A stretch of DNA of 64,000 nt. It comes from Dipetalonema caudispina. Its lineage: Eukaryota; Nematoda; Chromadorea; Rhabditida; Onchocercidae. The notes beneath the pieces are model-generated. The model was not told the DNA's origin. It made no database searches and saw nothing but the letters and a program-made list of their open reading frames with translations. Each line of letters begins with the position of its first letter. Position 1 is the stretch's first letter. The DNA lies in contig JABVXV010000028.1 of assembly GCA_013365325.1 (NCBI GenBank), positions 248,001 through 312,000 of the forward strand, written 5' to 3'. Position numbers and translations under genes: made by a program. This document shows positions 13,901 through 25,530 of this stretch, one piece after another.

Positions 13901-16900
13901 TTTTTTTTCTTTGATTATCATTTGCCATTATACAAAAGATTTTGCATTATGTTTAGCCATTGTATTTAGTGAAGAACGCGGCCCGTATTTGTTAATTGTA
14001 TTCACGTTCAACAATTTCTTGTGGAAGACAGTGGATGGACTTTAATTCATGGACTGTATCATTAAGTGAAGTCAATGTCTGGTATTTAAAGTGTTTATTC
14101 CCAGCGTGTTTGAGATGTAAAAGTGATAAACGGGAACTGATTCGGATGTTTACATTTCCCCATAATACCGTGCTTATTTCAACTGGTCACGAAGGCGTTT
14201 AAACTTAATGGAACAAAAATAAGCAAGGAATACTGCAGTTTTTCACAAAAGTTGTTTTTAAAACCACACAAAATGCCGTTTAACTCAAATATCAGGTTAA
14301 AATAGTAATAATGAGATCGCGGATTTTCCTTAGTACAACACTTCATTTGCAGATATATTGTATGTGATAATCCTTTGACATGTTATGTCTCAGAAGTGAA
14401 GAAATACATGACTAAAATTAACGCTGAATTGGATCTATTGTGGGAAACTAAAGCACGGGATGTAGTAGAAGTTGTTCCTGAAAATATGATCCATTCGGAT
14501 AAAATTTTTATGGCGTATATATTGGAGCACAATGAAAGGTTATTTTTAGAACATCGATGATTGTTAAAATATCTAGTCATTTTCAATTTGGTAGAGCAAT
14601 TCAATATTTTATTTTATTTTTTAAAGCCATTGATGTAGAAACATTTTCTTCCTTTGCATTAGAAAAGCTCATTTATTTTTGAATAGCATGTAGTTTATTC
14701 GTAACTGGAAAGAAGAAGCGTATCTTCGATCTTTCTAACGTGAAAGATTAAAAATACTTTATATCTTTTGTGTTTTCAACTTTGATTGTAACGGTTATGG
14801 ACATGCTTATGGAAAAGAGATTGATATTTAAAATTCTCGAAAAGCGACAAACGGTTTACTGTATGTGTTTTGGTTGTTCATCTCAACCACTTTATAATTC
14901 CTAATTAGGAGTTAATGGGATTCTGAAGTGTGCTTTGCGTAAACATACACATTCCACTCTTGCAGGACAGTGAAAAGGCAGATAAGTTATTTGAATAAAT
15001 ATCGAGTTTTCGCTCAAAATACTGGTCAGCTGGATCGAGATCAAGAAAAGCTGAGAAGTGAATGCTTACATTACTGGAAAATTCCGGATGTTACCAAAAA
15101 AAAACCCCACGAAACAAATGAATCATTATTTGCAGCTATCAGTCGTCTTGTTAAGGTTTGATTAGAACTGCCTCAGTAATCTTTTATTTGAAAGTCTATT
15201 GCTATTGAAGAAAATACTTTACCAAAAGTATATGGAAGTGTACGAAAAACCATTCTTAACATTATTAGTATCAAACAGTCTTAATTTTTAAAACTACAAA
15301 ATTTAGATTATCGATTTTAAAGAATTGCAACAAAAGCCACCAGCTTTCACGAAAAATGTTTTATCGTGCGGAGTAAGTCGGATGCGATATGCCGAGTTAC
15401 GAATGTGTGCTGTCACAGAAAAGGAAGTTCCAGTTCTGTTGATCTCGACCGTGAGTCGTTTTTTTATTTGAGATTACTTAATTCAGTCTACCCTTTTTTT
15501 GGATTAACTGGCTAAATGCATGTAGAAATATCTTAGCGGTTACGGTAAGTGTCAATGTGCTATTGTTACCAGGATTTTGTATCTCCCTTTAAAATGTGCA
15601 AGATATTCAAAAAATTTTGATGTATAAAGTCAGCTACAATAAAAAGCTTTTACATCCACACTTCACATACTTGTAAGTTATCGACTATTGTGACAAAAAC
15701 TATCAGTTTCCATGAAAAATAGTTAATCATTCAAGACATCTGTCCTTTCATTAAAGTAATCTTCGATAATGTCTCAGCGGTGTTTTCTCACAGTTAATTG
15801 GTACATATCTGCCTGAATCGATAGCTCAGAATTTTTAATAATAATTTTGTGTTAGAAGATGTATATGTTTATTTTCAACTGATAAATTGATAGCACTGTG
15901 ATTTCCGTTGATATTTTACAGTAATAGAAATCACACCCTATAAATCAAATCGATTTCCTATCATAAGAGCCAAAAATTGTTTGAAATTGTATAGTTCTGT
16001 CATTTTTAGCAAATGGGCACGTATTTTTATTCATCGTACTCTCAGCAGGGTTTCGAAAGAGTCCCCTTCGATGTCAATATACCGAAAGATACAGTGTTGC
16101 TTGTGCAAATCACTAAAGCCTACAAAGGGGTTAGGCTTTTTTTCCTTTAACTTTTTTCACTCATTCTAGCAGAAAGGTTTATGCTACTTGAAATTTTTAG
16201 TGTAATGCTCATTTTTGATCTTCACTTCCTTTTTATCTCACTTCATTCATTTGTTTTGTTAGGATTACCATGCAAGGGATGATGATCCGAGAGTAGATAA
16301 GGACATTGTTTTGAAAAATATAGAAAATTGGAGGACACTAAGCTTGTTTTGACTGTCCAAGGTGAATTCTCTCGTTCAAGAATAATTATTTATATTTTAC
16401 GCCATCAGAACCGTTAGAAACGCATTCTGAGTCTGTTGCTTTGTAGTGTACCGTTTCATTGCAGTTGGATAACAAAGGGAGATTAGAAGGTGAACGAACG
16501 GCAGTTCGAATTCTTGATGCAGCATTGTTAAGTGGTGATGATATTTCTGCACTTCCTTTCGATGAAAGAATGGCGGCAGCTGTAAAAATGTGTCAAGCCA
16601 TTAAATTTGTGTATGAAGCACCTGATAGAAAAGTTGCACCAGTTTTCCCTGCAAAAGTAAGTTTATTTGTCAAATGACTAATCACGTCTATGAACCGGCT
16701 AATACCAATGGCGATTTTTTTCATGTAATAATTTTCTATTAACAAATATAGCCCCAAGACAATGTTGTTAGACGGTAAATCGTATTTAATGGAAAACATC
16801 TCCTGGTTATTAAATTTCTGGTCATGTTCAAACCAGTGTTTGAGATAGTTCATTAGTTAAAACACCGTTGCTGCAAAAGAAAAAGGGTTAGTTTTCGTCA

Positions 16901-17670
16901 GATATCCATGGATTGGAATAATGGTGACACTTTTTGTTACATACATTGGAGAGGATAATTTTTTTATGGTTAGCAGGCAACCATCTATAAATCTCATTAA
17001 TAAGCTGAATGTTTGTGCAGGTTGCATTCTTATCCGAAGCCAGAGAATTCTGCGAACTCAAATCTCCAAGTAGGGGTTTGTGCCGTAGAATAATATCTTT
17101 TATTCTAATATTGTAAAAAACTGTTTGAAGTTTATTTCTAGGTGTTCATGCTTGATGAACTTCATTCTGAGATGCAGCGATTCCATGTTATCCTTGCAAA
17201 AGGTGAAGAAGTTGCAGTGATCGAAGAAGGCGATGAAGTATTATCGTCTTTTTTCTACTGTCGTGGAATGCGAATTACTTCGGTTTTGATTAGTTGGTTT
17301 TTTCTTAAATTTATGGTTATAAAGAGTCTGGTTGGTATTGAATAATAACATTATCTTAATATTTTGATTGTTTATTCATACTTCAGCCGTTTACAAATTG
17401 AAGCCGAAAGGAGCAAACTGTCCTTACATAAGTCATTGGTTTGTTAGAAAAATATGACTGTTAGAATTTTTTCCAAATAATTGTTAATTTTTATCACTTA
17501 TACCGAATTTAGACCCGTGGATTATGTGCTGGTCTAAAAGTCATGGGAAACTTTATGCATTCAATCCGACATCTCAGGGATCATCGGTTTTTAGCGAACA
17601 GTTTGAAAAAGCGCAGTGTTGTGTAAACTTCTGGAAAGCAGTTATTGCAAAGAAACAGTATCTTATTTAG
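10954..17670 (+). CDS. CMTR1: Cap-specific mRNA (nucleoside-2'-O-)-methyltransferase 1
   Basis: Methylates the ribose 2'-O of the first transcribed nucleotide of nuclear pre-mRNA (cap-1), using SAM. Exons: 10954-11115, 11514-11666, 11840-11992, 12107-12273, 12584-12848, 13101-13222, 13417-13503, 13682-13899, 14353-14538, 14966-15155, 15307-15450, 16010-16129, 16465-16656, about 17020-17070, about 17142-17264, about 17388-17430, and 17513-17670. A G-patch comes first ([21 protein letters not shown]). The RrmJ domain follows, with SAM loop [18 protein letters not shown]. The K-D-K-E tetrad looks intact: Lys in AAMKMANLD, Asp in VMADGG, Lys in KFVCKLFD, Glu in SRPANSER. The C-terminal part resembles the vertebrate guanylyltransferase-like/WW region, ending with [14 protein letters not shown] and a stop at 17668. 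ATG 10954 follows ATTCCAG directly (SL-type acceptor or 5' UTR intron). Oddities: a frame mismatch between exons 5 and 6, and a GC donor after exon 7. Exon ends between 17020 and 17430 are uncertain. Confidence 0.93.
16263..16307 (+). other. Possible in-frame cassette exon of CMTR1
   Basis: This 45-nt segment lies between TTTTGTTAG and ATT|GTTTTG and translates as [15 protein letters not shown] in phase 0. It would fit in frame between the exons ending at 16129 and starting at 16465, but those two also join in frame without it, and family length favours skipping. Confidence 0.2.
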
Positions 17671-20424
17671 TTTCTTCCAAGAATGTATTGATAACAAGGG
17701 ATGAGTAAAAAGCAAAATATGTCGCGGTAATTTTCGAGCTGTAGTAGACAAGTCAAAGATCATGCGCATCAAAAGTATTCAAATTTTTCAGATGCTATAT
17801 TACATCTCCACTTAGTGACGAGCATACCCTATTATGATGAGATTTTCTTCATGGAGACCTTGAGAATGATTATTTGTAATAAGTTTTAAAATTTTACTGT
17901 TTAAGTTCACCGAATAGTAATGATACGTCGAAAATTGACTGTTATCAGTGGTTCTGGGAATGGACACAAAGCTTCATGGTCGGTGAAAATTATGGGCCGA
18001 GAGCAGTATTGGAAGCAGAAGAGCATTCAGGAGGACTCACACTACGATCTGTACATGCCATTGCTCAGCAACAGAAGGACAGCGTTTGTCATAAGCATTC
18101 GCTATAATCTGTTTTCCTTCACTTTTGAAATGGGATGCATTTTCAAGTATGACTGCATTATAGCTTGAGAGCTGTAGCTCGAAGGCTGCGCTAGTGTCTC
18201 TGTTTTTAGGAGTACTGGAAGTGTATTTTCTATTTTGCTGCTGGAATATCTGCGATAAACTCTTGAAGATAATTTTTTATCATGTAATGGTAATACTGCT
18301 CTAAGGTTCATGGTCGATGCCACATAACTTCAATAGGACAGATATTGAGGCATTTTGATTGGTTCTTTCTAAAAGTTTTTCGTAGTTTACCCTGTCACAT
18401 ACTTCCCTTTAAACAGAGTAGGTCAAACTATATTTTGTGTAAAGTTCCCCACCTGGTTAGCTATAAATGGTGTATGGTGAATCTGGAATGGTGGAACCAA
18501 CTGAATTATTCATCCAGAAATAATAGTCAGGTAGTTAGCGATTATTTTTTCCTTTTGCGGTATTTTCTATTGTCCAGTAATTGGTGTGCTTACGGTTTTT
18601 CGGATCCAATACACTGTTTTAATTTAAAACTCACTCGTGTCTTTTTACTACTCCCTTCCATTATGTTAATTTCCTCAGCTTTTTGTTACCGTACTTTACA
18701 GAAGTTTCTCCTTGTCAGTAACTGATGTTGCTTAGTTTTTAAGATGGCGAATCAGGTTATTTATGAAGAGCGAGGGATAATGCTAACTTAATCCTTTATT
18801 AGGTATTGTAAAGAAGAGATAATATCCTTGCATATATAGCTTTAATAATAACTTAAGTAATTGTTTCGAGATTTCCAATCACTTTTTGTGAGTGTTCGTG
18901 AAATTTTTTAATTCTTATTGTTGGGAGTTTGTTATTAACTGTATGAATTATGGATGAAATATACTGAACTAGAAATAGTATTTGTGTCTTCACTCATTCC
19001 ATATTTTCTTCATGTTCTTTGTGGAAAATTTATGTATTAAAATTTGCTTTGAAATTGTTTCATGTCTCCTTTGAAACATACCTTTTGTTATTTTTATGCC
19101 TCGAATTGTACCTCGGTTCTCGCCAGGAAATTCTTTGACAAAACCAATTTTTGTAAAGGGATTGTCGAGATTAATTTTGGTTCTTGTTGAAAAAACTGGT
19201 CTTTATTACACATTTTGCGTTTTACTTGAATCTCATGTTTCCTGAGTCAAAGATTATGAAGGAGTTCAGTACTGTAAGAGTAATGCATCAAAATATTCTG
19301 CAAGGCGTTATGCGAGCAGTGTTCCTTTAACTGTAGATGAAAATTCTTTCAAATCTCAACAATTAGGTCCGAACTTTGTCACCCTTGCAGCCGAATTGTA
19401 TTTGTCTAGACAATGATGGCGTCGCAGTTGTTTAATATCGGGTATCGGAACGATCCTGAACACTAGTTTGGCTTTACATATGGAAGTTCTCATAACTAAC
19501 GCTTTGATTCTAACTAAGCGCCAGGCAGAGATCCACAAAATTCTAAGTTAACAACTGATAATAAGAACTATCCATAATGAATTATTATCGACTAAGAATG
19601 TTGATCATTTTCAATAAAAACGAACTTTATTTCATATATCTTATTAGCAAAAAAGAATAAACGATCCCATCAAACACACAACCGAGAACTTTCTCGAAAT
19701 TGAATTATCTTGAAAGCTACTTTGAAATATGCGGCTGGGCAACTAGAAACGAAATGAATCAAAAACCTGACGAGAACTCTGGAACATTCCAGAGCTTTCT
19801 CGGATTCAAAAATACGAGGAGTGGTGAGAAAGAGATCACCGTAAATCTGCATATACTGTATAACTGTAGTAATTGGATAATCATGTAATGAAAAGAATAA
19901 ACTCGAAAACACAAAAAAGCATTGGAAGCAAAGATGCTTAAAATCAAATGACAGTGACTGTACGCTAGAGACTCTGCAGCTGGTAAATATGCAGCTTGTT
20001 AAAACTAAGCAGAGGGGAACCTCCTATATCTGGAATGGATACAACATCAAAAGTTTAATAAGATTAACTTATTTCCACAACAATTTCCCTGAACTATGAA
20101 GCACACTGTCTTTGGGATACCATAAATAGCAACTGTAAAACAAACAAACAAAACAACTGAAAAACACACACACACAAATGGAACTCTAATACGCGTTTTA
20201 ATGTGGAAAGAACGATTTTGTTCTGACGGTAACCAGTGTGAAGAATTTACGAGAAAAAGAAAAAACAACCAACAAAACTTAGTGCATAACAACTAGTCAA
20301 AACAGCAAAAAATGCACATGAACGATTAATTAAAAAAAATTCTTTCCTTAGATCCACTAAAATTCCGAGGTTGATCCTTTAACAGCCACATCATTTGATC
20401 AACATAATAACTCTAATGCATGAT
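17671..20424. other. Convergent intergenic region between CMTR1 and the FXR-family gene
   Basis: Contains the 3' UTRs of both convergent genes and copy A of an inverted repeat (18333-18802). ORFs such as 17920-18168 and 18345-18725 lack domain similarity, and the latter lies within the repeat. Nothing else is supported. Confidence 0.5.
18333..18802 (+). repeat. Inverted repeat copy A
   Basis: Runs from TAGGACAGATATTGAGG to TTAATCCTTTATTAG and matches the reverse complement of 24097-24527 along its whole length. Most differences are point changes; copy A also carries short extra segments near 18505-18520 and 18555-18595. No terminal inverted repeats or clear target-site duplication are visible, so it may be a non-autonomous element or a segmental duplication. 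Near its right end an ATG sits behind TTTTTAAG, resembling a trans-spliced start. Confidence 0.85.
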
Positions 20425-23400
20425 TCAACCGCTTCCGTTTACTGCCTGTCCTGGATGGCCTCTGCCTGAAATGAAAGTGAAATTCTAAATCACATTAAAA
20501 TGACTTCCGACAATCTAGATTTATGTTATCCAACCAAACTAATAATGATGTTGGCTATGTCCTGTATGTAAACTCATGATTACTCTCACTCTTCCCATGC
20601 ATTAGAATCTTCCTTCTGAGATCCTTCCAAACAGTCCAAGTGATCCTCAACGGAGTTATAACAGATGAATATTATTTGACGGCAAAATCCCTGCTTGAAA
20701 TTAATTCTAACAACGGCCTCTTACAGATACCAAGTTTTATTCTAACTTTCCACGTATTAACTCGATTTGAAACAAAGTATAATGTTTCGACTACATGCTT
20801 TTAGGTGCAATAAACCAACCCCCACGCCGAGGACCGCCACGAACACGACCAGAGGCAATACGACGAGCCTCTCGTTCTACGTTTTCTTCCTTCTCGCCTC
20901 CTTTCTCATCATCCACTGGACGGCGTCGCTCATCCTGATCTCCGCCACCTACAACAGAACCTTGTTAGGTAACTTGGAACGAGTGTTAGAAATTAAGAAA
21001 AACAGAAAAAAGTATGATATTATGATTCTTACTCATCGAAATCTTTTCAGAAATATTGGTAAAATATACCCCTGTTCTGACGAAAGCCACCACGAAAAGA
21101 ACCGCCGCGTCCACGTCCTCTGTAAGGTGCACCGCGTCCACCTCCAAAATTTCCTCCTTCATAACCAGCGCGTTCAAAGCGATAGCTAAAAGAAATGACG
21201 CTAAATGTTTTTTGTCAAGTAAACAACAAGGTTAATCTGAAGCCAAAGAAGCAAATACAAAAAACATGCTTTACACAGATAAGAAACTATGAAACAGCAA
21301 ATATCTTATTTGTTGCTAAGACGAACCAGCTCTATTCTTACCTGCTTCACTGCCAAAATACATTTACATGTTAAGAATTCCCATTTGCCATATCTCCTGA
21401 TTTGAAAACCGATATATCATTTTAACCCACTTTAAAAACCACAGAAGAAAGTAACAAGCCAAAATTTGCCAACACTCACACAAGTTTGCAAAATTTGAAC
21501 TTAAAATGTGTAAAATTTTAATCCCAAATTAGTCAAAAGCTGTAATCAAAGTTTTTCAGCTGTGCTTCATCAAATTCTCAATTACCCATTGCCATTCATT
21601 CCAGCGGGGGGAGGAGTTGACCTGGAATAGAGCTGCCGCTGCATCTCATCTACATTTAACCGCATTTCCTCCATTTCTTTCAAATGGCGCAAATGATATT
21701 CGATCAGCAGATTTGCCATAGAAATTGCGTCTTTTGTACCCGTAAAAACAAATGGCACTGGTTCATCAGCCTAAATAAAAATATTAACTAGAAGCAGCAA
21801 GCACTATTAAGTTCAGATAAATTTTAAAATGATTACTTTGAAGGAAAAAAAAAAAAACAAAAGTGATCTTACATTCTCATCAACTCGGCTTTGCCCATCA
21901 CCGCCTTCGATCTGCACGCGTACAACGCCTGATTTATCCACGATATCCTGAAGAATCGATGCCACATAATATGATGTTCTATGAGGTCCTAATTCACACA
22001 CTACTGCATCATACTCCAGAAACACTTCTTGTGCAGATCCAAATTTATAATTACCTGAATCGTTTTACCCGATTTACCGATCACTTTGCCAACCATTCCA
22101 CGAGGTACATCGAACGATTCTACCGCATATTCCAGTTGTGAACGAGCTGCAGCCGCAGCTTCAGCATTTTGGGCAAATACCTACAAGTCATTTTACTTTA
22201 GCAGAGTTTAGTGAATTTCCTTCATAACAAACTACAACTTGGGCTTCTTTCCTGCAGCCCAAATAACAGTACCGTGAATGATGGCCTGCCTATAGACTGC
22301 TACAAACGACTATACTTCATAAACCGCTTAATACAAGTCGCCGCTAACCTTGAAAAGTACAGGTGTGTGACCATCATTGCTCTCCACGAGCTGTATATCT
22401 TCAACACCCTCAATGTTCCGTGCACTCTGGATATTGGCTCCGTGTGATCCTATCGCAAGACCCATCAAGTCAAAGGGTACTGTAAATTCTTCCACATGAG
22501 CCGACGTATGCATCGATGTGTTTTCTAACAGACGGGCAGCTTCCTGAATGATATTAATGCATCATGATTAGAGCAGTCCTTTTTTGTTGCTTCCCTTGTT
22601 CCGTAGACAAATGAAGTAGCGTTAATGTAGCCTTCAATGATTTCCGATCTAATTCTGTCCGATACCCTCTTATAGGAAGCTTCAAGAGATGTTTGTTGCC
22701 CTGATTTGTGCTTAAGGATGGCTCATAAATTGCTGAGATTACTCATGCCAAGTTTATTAAATATGTATCATATCCTAACTTCCTTCAATCTCAGCAACGG
22801 GCCGTTCATAATGGCTGTCATGTAAATGATAGGGAGAAAAAAGAGACATTTTGTACAAGTTATCTAAAAAAAAAGAACCTCTTGACGCTGCAGAAGTTGC
22901 ATCTTTTGTCGAGAATCCTTGAAATACATATCAGAAAGAATCGTGGCGCGTTTTACTGCTTGTTCTTCAAATGTCTAAAATGCTAGAGTTAAGCTCACGA
23001 TAAATAAATTTTGCAGTTTCCATGATAACAATATTTAGGCAATCAAAGACTCATTATTTAAGCCTTTATAACCCACCCGATTACTTGCTAATTAGGCTCC
23101 AGTAGTTTGCACATCATGACACTTGTCGGACATCCTTTTTTCTAGATACGTTGAAATGATTTCATCACTATCGTCCTTACATCATGAATGTGGAGACAAT
23201 CTAGCGCTACTGCAACAATTCAAGAAACAACTAACGGAAAGAAGGAGATTCCCATTCTCTTCATCATACTCGACAAAAACACTTTTAACGGTGGCTGCGA
23301 AATCAGCATATGACTCAGGTCGTTTGAAATATGCCCGGAGATCTTCAGGTACAGTGATTTTTGCATGTTTGAATTGACTTTGTTTCAGTGGGGTACATTT

Positions 23401-24644
23401 GACCAACAATGTACGTATGTGTTCCAATGACACAATGTCCATACGGTGCGGCCCTTCAACGCTTTCAATTGCCGCTAAATCTCCCTACAACTTTGTCAAT
23501 AAAATTTAAAATCAAGAAAAGAGGAAAGAAGAAAGAAATAAGTTCCAAGAAGTAGTGTATCTGATAAAATCCTCTGAACTTCCGTTAGCAAACACAATTT
23601 TATGGAAATCTGGACATTCTAATGATTCATTCTGATAGCATTCCAAACGAAATTGAGCCTTCACCTTTAATTCCTTGATTTTGGCCTTCTGCCAACCGAC
23701 GACAGCATCACCCTCCTGCTTCATTAACGCTTCAACAGTATCGCCCACCTTCAATGCCTCGGCTTTTGCGGACCGAGGTGGTAAGCGACAGTCATCGAAT
23801 TTCACCTAAATTTATTGTAAAAATATTTCTATTATTTTACTTATTTTTCTAGCACAAATACATTCATTCCTAAACTCGGTAAATAATCAGCCATTTCAGA
23901 AATCCATGAATATGCAAAACTTCGCATATAGGAAGAATGATGAAACAAACCTCCTCGGTTTTCGCGTCGTTCCCATAGCTCACTATGACAGTGTCTGTCT
24001 TGATGGATTTTACGAAGGCCTGCAAAAACTGGTTGAGAATTTCGGGACATTTGTTCAAATTTTTGTTAAAGCTCCTTATTTTTGAAAAAAAAAAAGCTAA
24101 TAAAGGATTAAGTTAGCATTATACCTCACTCTTCATAAATAACCTGATTCGCCATCTTAGAAACTAAGCAACATCAGTTACTGACAAGTAGAAACTTCTG
24201 TAAAGTACGGTAACAAAAAGCTGAGGAAATTAACATAATAGAAGGGAGTCGTAAAAAAACAGCAGTGAGTTTTAAATTAAAACAGTGTATTGGAACCGAA
24301 AAACCGTAAGCACCAATTACGAGGGAGAAAAAATAATCGCTAACTGCCTGACTAATAACAATTCGGTTAGTTCCACCATTCCAGATTCACCATACACCAT
24401 TTATAGCTAACCAGATGAGGAACTTTACACAAAATATAGTTTGACCTACTCTGTTTAAAGGGAAGTATATTTCACTACGAAAAACTTTTAGAAAGAACCA
24501 ATCAAAATGCCTCAATATCTGTCCTATCAAAATGATCATCATTCATCTCATCGATATAAATCAATATTGTAACAAAATACATCAACAAATCAACATGCTA
24601 ACCTTATAAAATAAGCCGTTGCCTTGTCGTACCTCAATTTCCAT
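20425..24644 (-). CDS. FMR1: FMR1/FXR-family RNA-binding protein
   Basis: A polyribosome-associated mRNA-binding translational regulator of the fragile X family, about 488 aa. Exons: 24603-24644, 23951-24019, 23665-23805, 23236-23484, 22879-22974, 22349-22543, 22055-22180, 21872-21947, 21586-21770, 21070-21185, 20820-20948, 20425-20465; phases agree throughout. The N-terminus MEIEVRQGNGLFYKAFVKS opens tandem Tudor/Agenet domains (~1-110). KH0-like sequence follows, then KH1 with loop GLAIGSHGANIQ (~residues 220-240) and KH2 with GMVGKVIGKSGKTIQ (~295-325). Next come PFVFTGTKDAISMANLLIEYH and an RGG-rich tail (GRGRGGSFRGGFRQ), ending QAVNGSG. The start is set by the conserved N-terminal motif and a preceding AAAG acceptor-like site. 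It is convergent with CMTR1 and divergent from SYF2. Intron 1 contains repeat copy B. FMR1 versus FXR1/2 cannot be decided: invertebrates usually have one gene. Confidence 0.94.
24097..24527 (-). repeat. Inverted repeat copy B, inside FXR-family intron 1
   Basis: Reverse-complement counterpart of 18333-18802, shorter by two small internal gaps. It lies wholly within the first intron of the FXR-family gene, on that gene's sense strand. With copy A past the gene's 3' end, the two face each other across all coding exons except the first. Confidence 0.85.
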
Positions 24645-25530
24645 CTTTAATTTAAACCAACGAATTGACCTCTACTATTGTTACACACTCTCACCCTTTT
24701 TTCAACCTGTTTAAATGATCAATCGATATCGATCAATAGTCAATCGATCTGTCTATTAAGTGGTATATCCTCCACCGGTTATTTTTTTTCCAAATCCGAC
24801 AAGTCCAAATCCGGTAGAATGGCAAAAACGAGCCGAAGCTCAACGACAACGACCCAACCGCTCTCTGCCTGCTCTGCTCGAAGCAAGTGCTGTATCCCCT
24901 CACTTTCTGCACTTTTAACACAGAAATATGAAATGTAGAGGGATACAGACATGCAGAGTAATGCAAAGACATAATTGAACAGGCATAGAGAGATGTGTAT
25001 AGATATAGGGATAGAAAGATGGAAGGAGACATGCAAACGAAAATGCACTCTGTTCTCTGTCATTAAAACATCCAATCGATTAAAATACGAATGAACGAGC
25101 GACATGATTTGACAACGACCGCTAACCGATGACTGGGAGTTGAGTTGGATTGATAGCAGTGTTGGGATGGTGTAGGTCATTCAGTGTTACAGGTCATCAG
25201 CTATTACAGATCTATCAAAGTTCAAGTCTTAGCTGCTCTTATCATTGCTTTCTAATTAGATCTTTGGAAGAGTCATTGTTACGATCGGTTTAATTAATAT
25301 AGCCAAGGTAATATGCTGTGGCTACAAATTGACTATTTGATTGGTAGTAGTTTTATAGGATTCTAAATTGAACTATTTTCATTCATGGAAGCCATAATAT
25401 GTATAGGATAAGAACTGAAAAGTTTCACGTGATATTACGTTTTTAGGTTGCGTAAAATTTGAGTTACGATTGAATAAATAATTAACTATCGACGGTGAAA
25501 TATGGTAATTTAAGGAAATTTATCGTTACG
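24645..25530. other. Divergent promoter region between FXR-family and SYF2 genes
   Basis: About 0.9 kb separates the two start codons. Minus-strand ORFs at 24733-25180 have no recognisable domains and biased Ser/Leu/Tyr composition. No regulatory motif is assigned. Confidence 0.45.

Noticed and set aside
17581..17670. Alternative frame of the last CMTR1 exon ([13 protein letters not shown]...)
   Set aside because: Open, but the [14 protein letters not shown] frame matches the family C-terminus.
20767..21189. 140-codon plus-strand ORF
   Set aside because: Opposite-strand image of the FXR RGG-box exons, with the Thr/Arg/Pro bias this creates.
24733..25180. Two overlapping minus-strand ORFs of 99 and 133 codons
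   Set aside because: Low-complexity Ser/Leu/Tyr composition, no splice partners, located in the divergent promoter region.
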